From Patescibacteria group bacterium UBA3458 (GTDB taxonomy: Bacteria > Patescibacteriota > Minisyncoccia > Phycocordibacterales > UBA2100), in the NCBI GenBank assembly GCA_002378745.1, contig DFRR01000001.1, positions 95,866 to 110,986 of the forward strand: DNA of 15,121 bases, read 5' to 3'. Position 1 is the stretch's first letter; every line of letters begins with the position of its first letter. The notes beneath the pieces are model-generated. The model saw only the letters and a list, made by a program, of their open reading frames with translations, was not told the origin of the DNA and did not search any database. Shown piece after piece: positions 1 to 7,255 of this stretch. The translations under genes and the position numbers were made by a program.

Positions 1-150
1 CCAGTTAACTGGAGTATTTTAGCACGCGCAATTGCGAAATTGATTGGGAAATCGTCGAATAGCTCGCCACATTCTTTTCCACCCCCACCCCTTCCAAACT
101 TCATGGACATGCTATTCTAAATCTATTAGAAAGCATAATTTCGAGTCGCT

Positions 151-2349
151 ATGGGAATGGAGAATTTACAACCCACCAAACCACAGGAGAAACCCGAAGA
201 GCAGCAAATTGCAAAGCCGGAAATTATCAGTCCGAAAAAATCGCAAGAGAAAATCAAAAGACCCACATTGCGACAACGCTATGAAAGAACATTCGGCACT
301 GAAGAAAGTAAGAGGCTGGCAATATCGGGCTATTTACATATAACTCGTCGCGGAGATGGATATGTATCGACACTTAAGTATGGAGACGTTTTCATTAGTG
401 CCGAAAATTTGAAGACTGCTTTTCCTGGAGACTACGTTACGCTTGTTGATAAAAAACCAAAGAAACGTGCTGGAAGAAAAGCCCCCGAGGGAATTATTGC
501 CGAGGTAAAGCCTACCCGTGAGCTTTTTGTTGGTGACTTACGTGAAGTCAAAATGGCTGGCGGAAACACCGAATTCATCCTCTCACCAGAGAACGTACAC
601 CGAGATGTTTCTTTCATTCTTAGTGGGAATGTTCCACGAAACTTAAAGGAGAGCGATAAAATTGTCGTTCGTTTTATCTCTTGGGATGGATCCTCGGATA
701 AGATGCCGAGAGTAGAATTTGTAAAAAGGCTCGGAAAATCAGGTGAATTCAGAGCCGAACGTGATGCGATTCCGTATGCATATGGATTTTCAACCGAATT
801 TCCAAAAGAAGTTCTAGATGAAGCAAATGAGATTGCACAAACGCAACGTGACATATCACCAGAAGAGCGAGCGCAGCGAACTGACATGACCGATAAACCA
901 TTCATTACCATTGACCCACATAATGCAGGAGATATCGATGATGCTCTCTATGTAGAAAAGCAAAAAAACGGCAACTTCAAAGTGCACGTTGCTATAGCTG
1001 ATGTTGCACATTACGTACAACCAGGATCAGCAATTGAGCGTGAAGCGGAAAAACGCGGTACCTCAGTCTACTTTCCACATGAAGTGCTACACATGCTCCC
1101 ACCGGTCCTTTCAAAAGATTTATGTAGTCTTGTGCCAAATGAAGAGCGTCGTGCGAGTTTATATACTGTTGAAATCAATGCTAAGGGGAAAATTGTCACT
1201 CCGATGACGTTTGAAAAAGCGATTATCAAATCCGCTCGCAAATTTACCTATGCAGAAGCACAGCGTTTACTTGATAAAGAAATCGAGCGAATTCAGAATG
1301 AAAAGGATCATGAGTTTGGTAACTTATTTAGACGTCTTGTGTTTGGTGAAGAGTCAACTCAAGGCGCCGCGAAACCGAATGCAGAAATGTTACGGGCCGC
1401 ATGGAATGCTGCTCGCGCTCTAAAACGGCATCGTTTGAATACTTTTGGCTCGGTTGAGCTTGGTTCAGATGTTGAGTCTACGTACACGTATCAAAAGGGA
1501 GAGCTTGTAAGCGTTAAGGCAAAGACCCTCCAAGACACTAATTCTCTCATTGAGGAGTTCGCACTTGTGAGCAACTGGGGCTCCGGAGAAAAGATTTCTC
1601 AGAAATATGCGGGTAACAATAAACTCTCAATGGCTATTTTCAGAGGACACGACATGCCTGATCCCCAAAAAATGCAGAAGCTAAAAAAGCAACTCGAGAA
1701 ACTTGGGCTCACTAAAGCTGCGCGCACAATACCTAAGAAGGGAGAGATGGACGCACATGCTATGAGGCGATTACAACGAGAAATTGACGAATCATCTGCA
1801 GAAGAAATGGTGCGAGTGCAGATAATACGCGCAATGAACAAGGCACGATACACTCCTAAGCCGGAGCCTCACTTCTCGCTTGGCATCCCTAGATATGCAC
1901 AAGTCACTTCGCCGATTCGACGCATTGGAGACATTTTCAATACCCGCGCACTCGAAAAGAAGACTCCGCTCCTTCGTGAAGATATGGATAGAAATCTTCT
2001 TATTTCGCAAAGGGCAACTGAACGCTCTCGTGCAGCCGATAGAGCCCAGGAAGAAATGGAAAAATTAGTAAATGCTGACTTTGTATCGAAACAAAAGGAA
2101 AGGACGAAGGTGCGAAAAGGACAAATAACTGATGTGCAACCAGGAAAAATTGAAGTTATGGACCTAGATACAGGTATCGAAGGTGTTGTGTATTTTAAAG
2201 GCGAAGAATGGAAGTTTGACGGGCAAAATTGGTTACTCGCTAACCAAAAGACCGGTGAACAATATACCATTGGTGATAAGCTGAATGTTTCAGTTAAAAA
2301 CACCAACATTGCTCGCAGACACATTGAATGGCAGCTAGTGACTACTTAG
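151..2349 (+). CDS. rnr: Ribonuclease R (RNB-family 3'-5' exoribonuclease)
   Basis: This 732-residue protein is a processive 3'-to-5' exoribonuclease of the RNase II/R family, which degrades structured RNA in the cytoplasm. A basic, Lys/Glu/Pro-rich N-terminal stretch (about residues 1-55) is followed by cold-shock/OB-type domains (about 56-190) and the RNB catalytic domain. The metal-binding motif is intact, with D255, D261, D263 and D264 in the order TID-x5-D-x-DD. The conserved Y-A-x-x-TSPIRR block lies at 582-591. An S1-like RNA-binding domain occupies about 651-732. The length suits RNase R better than the shorter RNase II. The ATG at 151 has no convincing Shine-Dalgarno sequence, and ATG 157 is an alternative start. 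The gene converges on smc, and its last codons overlap a relic of the smc 3' end on the other strand. The family call is secure. Confidence 0.95.
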   Translation: MGMENLQPTKPQEKPEEQQIAKPEIISPKKSQEKIKRPTLRQRYERTFGTEESKRLAISGYLHITRRGDGYVSTLKYGDVFISAENLKTAFPGDYVTLVDKKPKKRAGRKAPEGIIAEVKPTRELFVGDLREVKMAGGNTEFILSPENVHRDVSFILSGNVPRNLKESDKIVVRFISWDGSSDKMPRVEFVKRLGKSGEFRAERDAIPYAYGFSTEFPKEVLDEANEIAQTQRDISPEERAQRTDMTDKPFITIDPHNAGDIDDALYVEKQKNGNFKVHVAIADVAHYVQPGSAIEREAEKRGTSVYFPHEVLHMLPPVLSKDLCSLVPNEERRASLYTVEINAKGKIVTPMTFEKAIIKSARKFTYAEAQRLLDKEIERIQNEKDHEFGNLFRRLVFGEESTQGAAKPNAEMLRAAWNAARALKRHRLNTFGSVELGSDVESTYTYQKGELVSVKAKTLQDTNSLIEEFALVSNWGSGEKISQKYAGNNKLSMAIFRGHDMPDPQKMQKLKKQLEKLGLTKAARTIPKKGEMDAHAMRRLQREIDESSAEEMVRVQIIRAMNKARYTPKPEPHFSLGIPRYAQVTSPIRRIGDIFNTRALEKKTPLLREDMDRNLLISQRATERSRAADRAQEEMEKLVNADFVSKQKERTKVRKGQITDVQPGKIEVMDLDTGIEGVVYFKGEEWKFDGQNWLLANQKTGEQYTIGDKLNVSVKNTNIARRHIEWQLVTT

Positions 2350-2377
2350 CTACACTGACCGCCTCATCGAACTTCAC
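2342..2377 (-). pseudogene. Duplicated relic of the SMC C-terminal tail
   Basis: Read on the minus strand, these 36 bases encode VKFDEAVSVAK followed by TAG. The real end of the SMC gene, 97 bp away at 2439-2474, encodes VKFEDALSVAK followed by TAA. The two DNA stretches match at 28 of 36 positions. The peptides are identical at 8 of 11 positions, and the other three are D/E or V/L swaps. The relic is in a different frame from smc, is separated from it by stop codons, and overlaps the end and stop codon of rnr on the opposite strand. I read it as the remnant of a duplication or an old frameshifted 3' end, not an expressed gene. Confidence 0.7.
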
Positions 2378-2438
2378 CCCAGTACCACATCCTCCACTCC
2401 GTTTCGGCTGGCTACGGGGCAAGCAGAAAGATTAGTCG

Positions 2439-4607
2439 TTACTTCGCAACACTGAGCGCGTCTTCAAACTTTACAGACAATAACTTACTAATGCCATCAC
2501 TACCCATCGTGACACCATAGAGCTCACCTGCCGCTTCCATTGTCTGGCGGTTGTGTGTAATCAATATGAGCTGACTACGCTCTGAGAGCGTACGAACCAT
2601 TTGTGCGTACTTACGTGAGTTTGCCTCATCAAGCGCCGCGTCTGTTTCATCAAGAATAATAAATGGTGGCGGATTGACCTGACTCATAGCAAAAATCAGA
2701 GCAATTGAGGTGAGTGCGCGTTCACCACCTGAGAGCACATCAAGCGTGTTTACTTTCTTTCGTGGCAATTGCACTCGCACTTCGATCCCCTCTTTCACTT
2801 CCTGTTCCGATACTTCTTCTCCATCCTCTGTAGTTGTCGTTCGTACCTTTTTAACCAACTTCAGCGATGCACTACCACCATCGAAAAGCATGGCGAAGAA
2901 GTTTTGGAACTCTTCATTTATCTTCTTTAATCCATCTTCAAATCGTGTTGCAATCTCCGCATCAAGACTTGCAATAATGTCGAGCAGTGTCTGTTTCGAA
3001 GCTTCCAAGTCTTCCAATTCTCGCTCCAAGAATGCATCACGCTTTTGTGTGTCTTCGTACTCGCGAACGGTGTCTTCGTCGACAATACCAGACTCTTCTA
3101 GCCGTGCTTCGATACGTTCTATTTCTCGCATTGCATTTTCTTGTTCTTCCTGTGTACGAACCTGATGCACCGTCTCACTCTCGAGATGTGCGCCAAGATC
3201 TTGTACTTTGTACTCAACGTCCGTGAGACGCTCACGCACCCGAGCAAGTGTAGTTTCTTCGCGCTGTATATCTTCAAGAATTCGCTCTATATCACGCTTT
3301 TGTTCCTTGAGCTGGAAGTATCGTCGCTGTGCTTCTTTTTCTCCTTCTTGCTTTTCAGTTATCTGACGAAGTGCATCTGCTCGTTTTGTATCCAATGCCG
3401 CCTCCTTCTGTGCAAGCGTTGCAAGTGCTTCGCGCACCTCGTCGAGCTCTTTGGTGAGTGTTTTAAGAAGTTCCGGATTCTGGGGTTCCGGTACATTTTC
3501 AGCAGAACGAAACTGGTTCAGAAAAGTACTGAATCGCGCCAACGTTTGAGTAAATAATGAAATATCGCCCTCTTTCTGTACCGTTCTAATATCGTCCTCA
3601 ACTTCTCCAAGGAACGTTTCGACCTCAGCAAATGGTACCGCGCGAGTGCGCGATTGTGTGTGTGTCGCGGCTGTTTTCTCTACAAGTGCTATCTGCCCCT
3701 CAATGCGTCCGCGTGAGTGCTCTAGTGAACTTCGCTCGCGAGTACATTCTTGTATCTGTGTATCAATAGTACGAAGCTCAGCGGTTTCTTGTGCGTATCC
3801 TTCCGGCTCTTTCTGTTCCTGCAATTCACTCGATACATCTCGCAATTGCTGTTCCGGCTGTACACGCGCAGTGGTAAGTCGTTGTGTTTCTTGCACTATA
3901 CGAGCACGCTCGTGTGCAATATATACTGCATATGCAGTGATGAGCGCCTGTTTGAGCTCGCGCGAACGTTCGAGTTTTTTCATTTGCCGCTCAAGGAATG
4001 TGAGGTGTGGCGCAATCTCACGTCTGAGAATACTCACCTCTTTCATGTTCTCGGCGGTTCGCTCAAGCTTACGTTCGCTTTCTGTTTTTTTGTATTGATA
4101 GACTTTGAGCCCAAGTGCTTCTTCAATAATTTCTCTCCGCTCCTTTTCTGACGCCCCGAGAATTCTATCCGCCTCACCTTGCGAAATAATATGGTGTCCG
4201 GAAGCGCCAATCTTTGCACCGGAGAGAAGCTCGTGTATATCCTTGAGTCGTACACGACTCCCGTTGATTGCATATTCGTTTGCACCATCACGATAGACGA
4301 TGCGTTCAATCACCACTTCATCAAAGTCGATATCGAGTAGCTGTTTTCGGTTATCGAATGTTACGGCAACTCGTGCTCGACTCGCCTGTGGTGTGCGTTC
4401 ATTCCCTGACCAAATGAGGTCAGGACCACGTTTGCCACGCATTGTCTTCATCGATTGCTCTCCAAGGACAAAACGAAATGCCTCAGCAGTGTTTGATTTA
4501 CCTGAGCCGTTTGGTCCAACAATTGCAGCAATGGGTGACGTAAACGTGAGCTCGCATTTTTTTGCAAATGACTTAAAGCCCGAGAGCTCAATAGACTTTA
4601 GATACAT
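2439..4607 (-). CDS. smc: SMC-like chromosome segregation ATPase, short form without a recognisable hinge
   Basis: This 722-residue ABC-type ATPase has the full SMC head split between its two ends. The N-terminus shows MYLKSIELSGFKSFA, a Walker A GPNGSGKS at 31-38 and the Q-loop region around Q143. The C-terminus shows the LSGGE signature at 625-629, Walker B FIILDE at 649-654 followed by the D-loop, and the H-loop histidine H685. Between them are two Glu/Arg/Lys-rich coiled-coil arms (about 165-320 and 380-560), separated by a non-coil stretch (about 322-378) with VPEPQNPE. Bacterial SMC is usually near 1,150-1,200 residues with a globular hinge; no hinge is recognisable here, and there is no CxxC zinc hook. 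Family knowledge implies a head-engaging, DNA-organising dimer. The start fits the SMC consensus, although GGAGGT directly abuts the ATG. It lies downstream of rnc, after a hairpin. Confidence 0.88.
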   Translation of the reverse strand: MYLKSIELSGFKSFAKKCELTFTSPIAAIVGPNGSGKSNTAEAFRFVLGEQSMKTMRGKRGPDLIWSGNERTPQASRARVAVTFDNRKQLLDIDFDEVVIERIVYRDGANEYAINGSRVRLKDIHELLSGAKIGASGHHIISQGEADRILGASEKERREIIEEALGLKVYQYKKTESERKLERTAENMKEVSILRREIAPHLTFLERQMKKLERSRELKQALITAYAVYIAHERARIVQETQRLTTARVQPEQQLRDVSSELQEQKEPEGYAQETAELRTIDTQIQECTRERSSLEHSRGRIEGQIALVEKTAATHTQSRTRAVPFAEVETFLGEVEDDIRTVQKEGDISLFTQTLARFSTFLNQFRSAENVPEPQNPELLKTLTKELDEVREALATLAQKEAALDTKRADALRQITEKQEGEKEAQRRYFQLKEQKRDIERILEDIQREETTLARVRERLTDVEYKVQDLGAHLESETVHQVRTQEEQENAMREIERIEARLEESGIVDEDTVREYEDTQKRDAFLERELEDLEASKQTLLDIIASLDAEIATRFEDGLKKINEEFQNFFAMLFDGGSASLKLVKKVRTTTTEDGEEVSEQEVKEGIEVRVQLPRKKVNTLDVLSGGERALTSIALIFAMSQVNPPPFIILDETDAALDEANSRKYAQMVRTLSERSQLILITHNRQTMEAAGELYGVTMGSDGISKLLSVKFEDALSVAK

Positions 4608-4631
4608 ACCTCCATAGTGTAGCGTAAAGCC

Positions 4632-4661
4632 TTTATACTTGGTAGTTGTGTGTACTGAAAA
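4632..4661 (-). promoter_or_regulatory. Possible smc promoter
   Basis: On the minus strand TTTTCA (4656-4661) and TATAAA (4632-4637) are separated by 18 bp. They would give a transcript starting roughly 17 nt before the smc ATG. The -35 hexamer touches the foot of the preceding hairpin, so termination of rnc and initiation of smc would be packed together. The hexamers are only partial matches. Confidence 0.4.
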
Positions 4662-4693
4662 ATCACCAATTTGCTAAAGCAAATTGGTGATTT
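4660..4693 (-). terminator. Perfect 15-bp hairpin between rnc and smc
   Basis: The arms AAATCACCAATTTGC (4660-4674) and GCAAATTGGTGATTT (4679-4693) are perfect inverted copies around a TAAA loop. On the minus strand the stem ends in a T-run (ATTTTTC), as expected for an intrinsic terminator after rnc. It is less GC-rich than the other terminators in this window, so partial read-through into smc is possible. Confidence 0.65.
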
Positions 4694-4728
4694 ACACACG
4701 TGTCTCTTTATACAATCAACAATGTCCT

Positions 4729-5421
4729 CTAGACCCACTTTTTTACTTCAAGCGCTCGACGAGCCGCAGATTGCTCCGCTTCCTGCTTCGAGCGACCTTC
4801 CCCTTGCGCAATCGCTTCCCCCTTTACAAGCGCTGCTACAATGAACTTCTTGTCATGGTCGGGTCCTGCTTCCCTCACAAGTTCATATGAAGGAGTGACT
4901 GAGTATTCTTCCTGCACCTTTTCCTGGAAATAGCTTTTGGCATCCTGCCAGAGTCGTTTTTCGACAATTTCATCAATCTTACTGAACAGACTACTTTCGA
5001 TAAACGCACGAGCTGCTTCATATCCTTGGTCAAGGTAGAGTGCTCCGATAAATGCCTCAAACGTGTTCGCAAGGATATACTGTCGAGCGCGCCCGGTGTC
5101 TTTCGCTTCTCCCTTTGATAGAAGTAGGAAGTCATTCATGCCGAGCTCGGTCGCAGCCGCAGAGATACTTTGTGTGTTTACCAGTGCCGCACGAAAGGCG
5201 GTAAGCTCTCCTTCCGGACGCTCTGGAAATCGGACAAACAAGAAGTCAGTGATGACGAGCTCGAGTACCGCGTCACCTAGAAACTCGAGTCGTTCGTTAT
5301 GTTCTTTGGCAACATCGCGATTTTCATTCACATAGGAACGATGCGTAAACGCAGTTTGCAGAAGTTGCTTGTCTTCGAATGTATACCCGGTCTTCTTCTC
5401 AAATAGACTAAAATCTTTCAT
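4729..5421 (-). CDS. rnc: Ribonuclease III
   Basis: This is the double-strand-specific endoribonuclease that processes rRNA precursors and structured mRNAs. With the ATG at 5421 it has 230 residues, a normal length. The RNase III signature NERLEFLGDAVLEL lies at 42-55, with catalytic E46 and D50. The second active-site block reads LANTFEAFIGALYLDQG at 117-133; E122 is present, but N119 occupies the place of the usual aspartate (E. coli D114). A double-stranded RNA-binding domain fills about 160-227. An in-frame GTG at 5451 would add ten residues (240 aa) and lies 16 bp after nusB. The ATG is preferred because the family alignment begins near the segment FSLFEKKTGYTF. Neither start has a good Shine-Dalgarno, so translation coupled to nusB is plausible. 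The family call is secure; the start is less so. Confidence 0.93.
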   Translation of the reverse strand: MKDFSLFEKKTGYTFEDKQLLQTAFTHRSYVNENRDVAKEHNERLEFLGDAVLELVITDFLFVRFPERPEGELTAFRAALVNTQSISAAATELGMNDFLLLSKGEAKDTGRARQYILANTFEAFIGALYLDQGYEAARAFIESSLFSKIDEIVEKRLWQDAKSYFQEKVQEEYSVTPSYELVREAGPDHDKKFIVAALVKGEAIAQGEGRSKQEAEQSAARRALEVKKWV

Positions 5422-5467
5422 ATGATTATACGTTTGTGACCGGAAACGCACTCAAGACAAAATCGTA

Positions 5468-6358
5468 CTAAGCACGATGCTGAATGAGCACATTCACGGC
5501 GCGAGTAATGATAGGTAAGATATCATCGTAGAAATTCAAATCAACAATATCAGCAAGTTTAAACCACTGTGCGTCGTCGAGACCACCTTCACTCTTGAGC
5601 GTTAAGTCTTCAAATTCAGTCTTCACAAGATAGTACGTTCCATGACGTTTTTTCTTGCCTTCCTCGGGATCAGAGGCAACGTAGGTATTCTCACCAAGCG
5701 CACTGACGATAGTACCGGTGAGGCCTATCTCCTCTTTTATCTTTCGCAGCACTCCGTCTTCGCCTGTTTCTCCCTCGTGTAGCTTTCCTTTGCAAAGCGT
5801 CCAGTGTCCGAATACATCATGGACCAATGCAACAAATAATGTTCCGCCTTCCTCAGCGTACACCACTGCGCCGACAACCTCCTCGGTACGCAAATCGGCA
5901 TCACTGATAGCAGCTTTCCCTTTCTGCTCTTTTCCGGGCTCGCCCATCTCTTTATATACGGCACCTAAAACACCGTTGATGAATCGCCCACTTGACTCAC
6001 CACCGAATTCCTTACCAAGCTCAATTGCTTCGTTGATAGCAACCTTGGGTGGTACTTGATCGCGATCTGCGTAGAGCAACTCAGAAAGACCTAGCCGCAG
6101 AATATTTCGGTCTGTTGTCGCTATCTTTTCGAGTGGCCACTCGGGTGCTGCTTTTGCGATGATTGCATCAATTTCCGCCTGCTTTGCCAGTGTGGTATCC
6201 AAAAGCTGCTTCATGAATGGAAACAGACTTGAGTTAGGAGCGAATTCGGCTGCGTTATTTACCAGAATGTCTTCGGCACGAGACTTATCCAAACCATCCG
6301 AGTCGAGTTCGAACAGCGTTTGAAGAACAACAGAACGTGCAGTGTGCCGGTTTGACAT
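5468..6358 (-). CDS. nusB: NusB antitermination factor fused to a Nudix hydrolase domain
   Basis: This 296-residue protein joins two domains in one frame. Residues 1-137 are NusB: the N-terminal RHTARSVVLQTLFELD, the core WPLEKIATTDRNILRLGLSELL, and the C-terminal INEAIELGKEFGGESSGRFINGVLG. NusB works with NusE/S10 on boxA RNA in rRNA antitermination. A charged linker (about 138-158) leads to a Nudix domain (about 159-296). Its Nudix box starts at G191 and follows G-x5-E-x7-R-x-U-x-EE-x-G-U with E197, R205, E209 and E210. However, K206 (codon AAG) stands where the canonical REUxEE glutamate is expected. Nudix enzymes cleave nucleoside diphosphate derivatives; the substrate here cannot be read. 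The ORF is continuous with no sign of frameshift. It is followed after 16-46 bp by rnc and separated from rpmF by a terminator. Confidence 0.9.
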   Translation of the reverse strand: MSNRHTARSVVLQTLFELDSDGLDKSRAEDILVNNAAEFAPNSSLFPFMKQLLDTTLAKQAEIDAIIAKAAPEWPLEKIATTDRNILRLGLSELLYADRDQVPPKVAINEAIELGKEFGGESSGRFINGVLGAVYKEMGEPGKEQKGKAAISDADLRTEEVVGAVVYAEEGGTLFVALVHDVFGHWTLCKGKLHEGETGEDGVLRKIKEEIGLTGTIVSALGENTYVASDPEEGKKKRHGTYYLVKTEFEDLTLKSEGGLDDAQWFKLADIVDLNFYDDILPIITRAVNVLIQHRA

Positions 6359-6366
6359 AAGAACAG

Positions 6367-6372
6367 ATTACA
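6367..6372 (-). promoter_or_regulatory. Possible -10 element of nusB
   Basis: TGTAAT on the minus strand ends 8 nt before the nusB ATG, the same spacing seen at rpmF and dnaE, and no Shine-Dalgarno is visible. The -35 position is poor (TATGCA at 17 bp), so this is tentative. A promoter is expected here because rpmF ends in a terminator just upstream. Confidence 0.35.
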
Positions 6373-6399
6373 TAGATTTTAGCACATCGTGCATAGCAA

Positions 6400-6422
6400 A
6401 ATACACACCGAGGGTGTGTATT
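6400..6422 (-). terminator. Intrinsic terminator after rpmF
   Basis: AATACACACC (6400-6409) and GGTGTGTATT (6413-6422) form a perfect 10-bp stem around GAG. On the minus strand it is followed by TTTTGC. It begins only a few bases after the rpmF stop codon and separates rpmF from nusB. Confidence 0.7.
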
Positions 6423-6424
6423 GC

Positions 6425-6757
6425 TTATTCTTCGCTTGATTTCTTTTTCGCGGTCTTTTTAGTCTTCTTATCCTCTCTCTCTTCTGCTACCGCTGCTTTT
6501 GCTTCTTTTTCGTTTTCATTTGCCGTACCTTCTCCAAATGCTCGGTTCTTCTCCTCACGACGCTTCATACGAGCTTCTTGCTTTGCAGCTACGTTAACGA
6601 CTTCACGACCACGGTAGTTCCCACATTGCGGACACATACGGTGTCGGAGATGCTGTGCATTACATTTTGCACACGTTGAAAGACGTGGCTCTTTAAGCGC
6701 GTGATGTGAACGGCGATTACCGGTATGTGCGCGGGTGACCCGCATTCGTACTGACAT
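6425..6757 (-). CDS. rpmF: Ribosomal protein L32 with a charged C-terminal tail
   Basis: This is the large-subunit protein bL32 in a 110-residue version. The N-terminal half carries the family pattern: MRVTRAHTGNRRSHHAL at 5-21, then a zinc ribbon with CAKC at 29-32 and CPQC at 42-45, then GNYRGREVV. bL32 is normally about 55-65 residues. Here residues from about 66 to 110 form a low-complexity Glu/Lys/Ala tail ending in KKSSEE, probably disordered and possibly contacting rRNA. The ATG has no Shine-Dalgarno, but a consensus TATAAT ends 8 nt upstream, so the mRNA may be leaderless. A terminator follows the stop directly, making this a single-gene unit. The L32 call is secure; the role of the tail is unknown. 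Confidence 0.93.
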   Translation of the reverse strand: MSVRMRVTRAHTGNRRSHHALKEPRLSTCAKCNAQHLRHRMCPQCGNYRGREVVNVAAKQEARMKRREEKNRAFGEGTANENEKEAKAAVAEEREDKKTKKTAKKKSSEE

Positions 6758-6765
6758 GGTGTGAG

Positions 6766-6793
6766 ATTATACGTAAAACTCCAAAAAAGGCAA
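6766..6793 (-). promoter_or_regulatory. Promoter of rpmF, leaderless geometry
   Basis: On the minus strand TTGCCT (6788-6793) and a perfect TATAAT (6766-6771) are 16 bp apart. Eight bases then separate the -10 box from the ATG, so transcription should start within one or two bases of the start codon. Confidence 0.65.
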
Positions 6794-6817
6794 TAGTTTC
6801 CTGAATATACCAATAAA

Positions 6818-6849
6818 AAGGGCGCCCGAGCTCTCGCTCGTGCGCCCTT
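6818..6849 (-). terminator. Strong terminator after the Cys-rich gene
   Basis: AAGGGCGC-C-CGAGC (6818-6831) pairs with GCTCG-T-GCGCCCTT (6836-6849) around TCTC, with a single C/T mismatch. On the minus strand the stem runs into TTTTTATT. It starts about 8 bp after the stop codon at 6857 and supports the short upstream ORF being a transcribed gene. Confidence 0.85.
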
Positions 6850-6856
6850 CGCGTCT

Positions 6857-7198
6857 TTACTTTGTCTTGGAAGACTGACAAGTGCACCGAGCATTCTGAG
6901 CTATCGCCAGTGCGTGGATTCTGTCACCACGCGCTATTGCAACGTGCGGTTGATTGGCAAGAATCTGCGTATGGACTTCCCGTTCATATGCTTTTCCATC
7001 ACTGACAAATTCCGGCTTGAGCACGAAATGACTGTCAGCAACGCAATCGTGGCCGCATGCCGAATCCACACGTTCGTAGGCACATAATGTGCAGCACACG
7101 CTCCGACTCCCAAAGACCGTACTCGGTAATTCGACTCCGGCGAACATTATTCGCAGGAGCTCTTGCCTCGTCATTACTGTTGGCCCCTCATTAGACAC
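6857..7198 (-). CDS. Small Cys-rich protein of unknown function, downstream of rnhB
   Basis: I do not recognise this 113-residue protein. It has a GTG start preceded by a clear Shine-Dalgarno (AAGGAGA, about 8 nt upstream), and a strong terminator follows its stop, so it is very likely real. It contains seven cysteines: C35, C36, C39, C48 and C52 in a cluster, with H50 and H57 nearby, and C105 and C107 close to the C-terminus. The C36-x2-C39-x8-C48-x3-C52 spacing could bind a metal ion such as zinc, but it is not a family signature I can name. There is no signal peptide or membrane segment, so it should be cytoplasmic. It begins 57 bp after rnhB and may be cotranscribed with it. Next in-frame ATG candidates would shorten the N-terminus by 8 or more residues. 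Confidence 0.72.
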   Translation of the reverse strand: MSNEGPTVMTRQELLRIMFAGVELPSTVFGSRSVCCTLCAYERVDSACGHDCVADSHFVLKPEFVSDGKAYEREVHTQILANQPHVAIARGDRIHALAIAQNARCTCQSSKTK

Positions 7199-7205
7199 TC
7201 AAATT

Positions 7206-7213
7206 TCTCCTTT
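7206..7213 (-). promoter_or_regulatory. Ribosome binding site deciding the GTG start at 7198
   Basis: AAAGGAGA on the minus strand lies about 7-8 nt before GTG 7198. It is the best-placed Shine-Dalgarno in the window and selects this GTG over the downstream ATG codons. Confidence 0.7.
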
Positions 7214-7255
7214 AACTGCCTTGTGGTTTACCAGACGCACGCACACTGTATATCC

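Noticed and set aside
1..150. Small palindromes CCAGTTAACTGG (1-12) and CGCAATTGCG (27-36), possible end of an upstream gene
   Set aside because: Both palindromes are short with no loop or T-run, and too little sequence is present to assign any upstream coding region. I see no convincing gene or promoter in 1-150.
2345..2377. Possible expressed micro-peptide from the GTG at 2377 on the minus strand
   Set aside because: It would be only 11 residues, the GGAGG upstream is badly spaced, and the match to the SMC tail makes a relic the better explanation.
5425..5430. TATAAT just before the rnc ATG as a promoter
   Set aside because: The hexamer ends only 3 nt before the ATG, so transcription would start inside the gene. 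rnc follows nusB by 16-46 bp with no terminator, so cotranscription is simpler.
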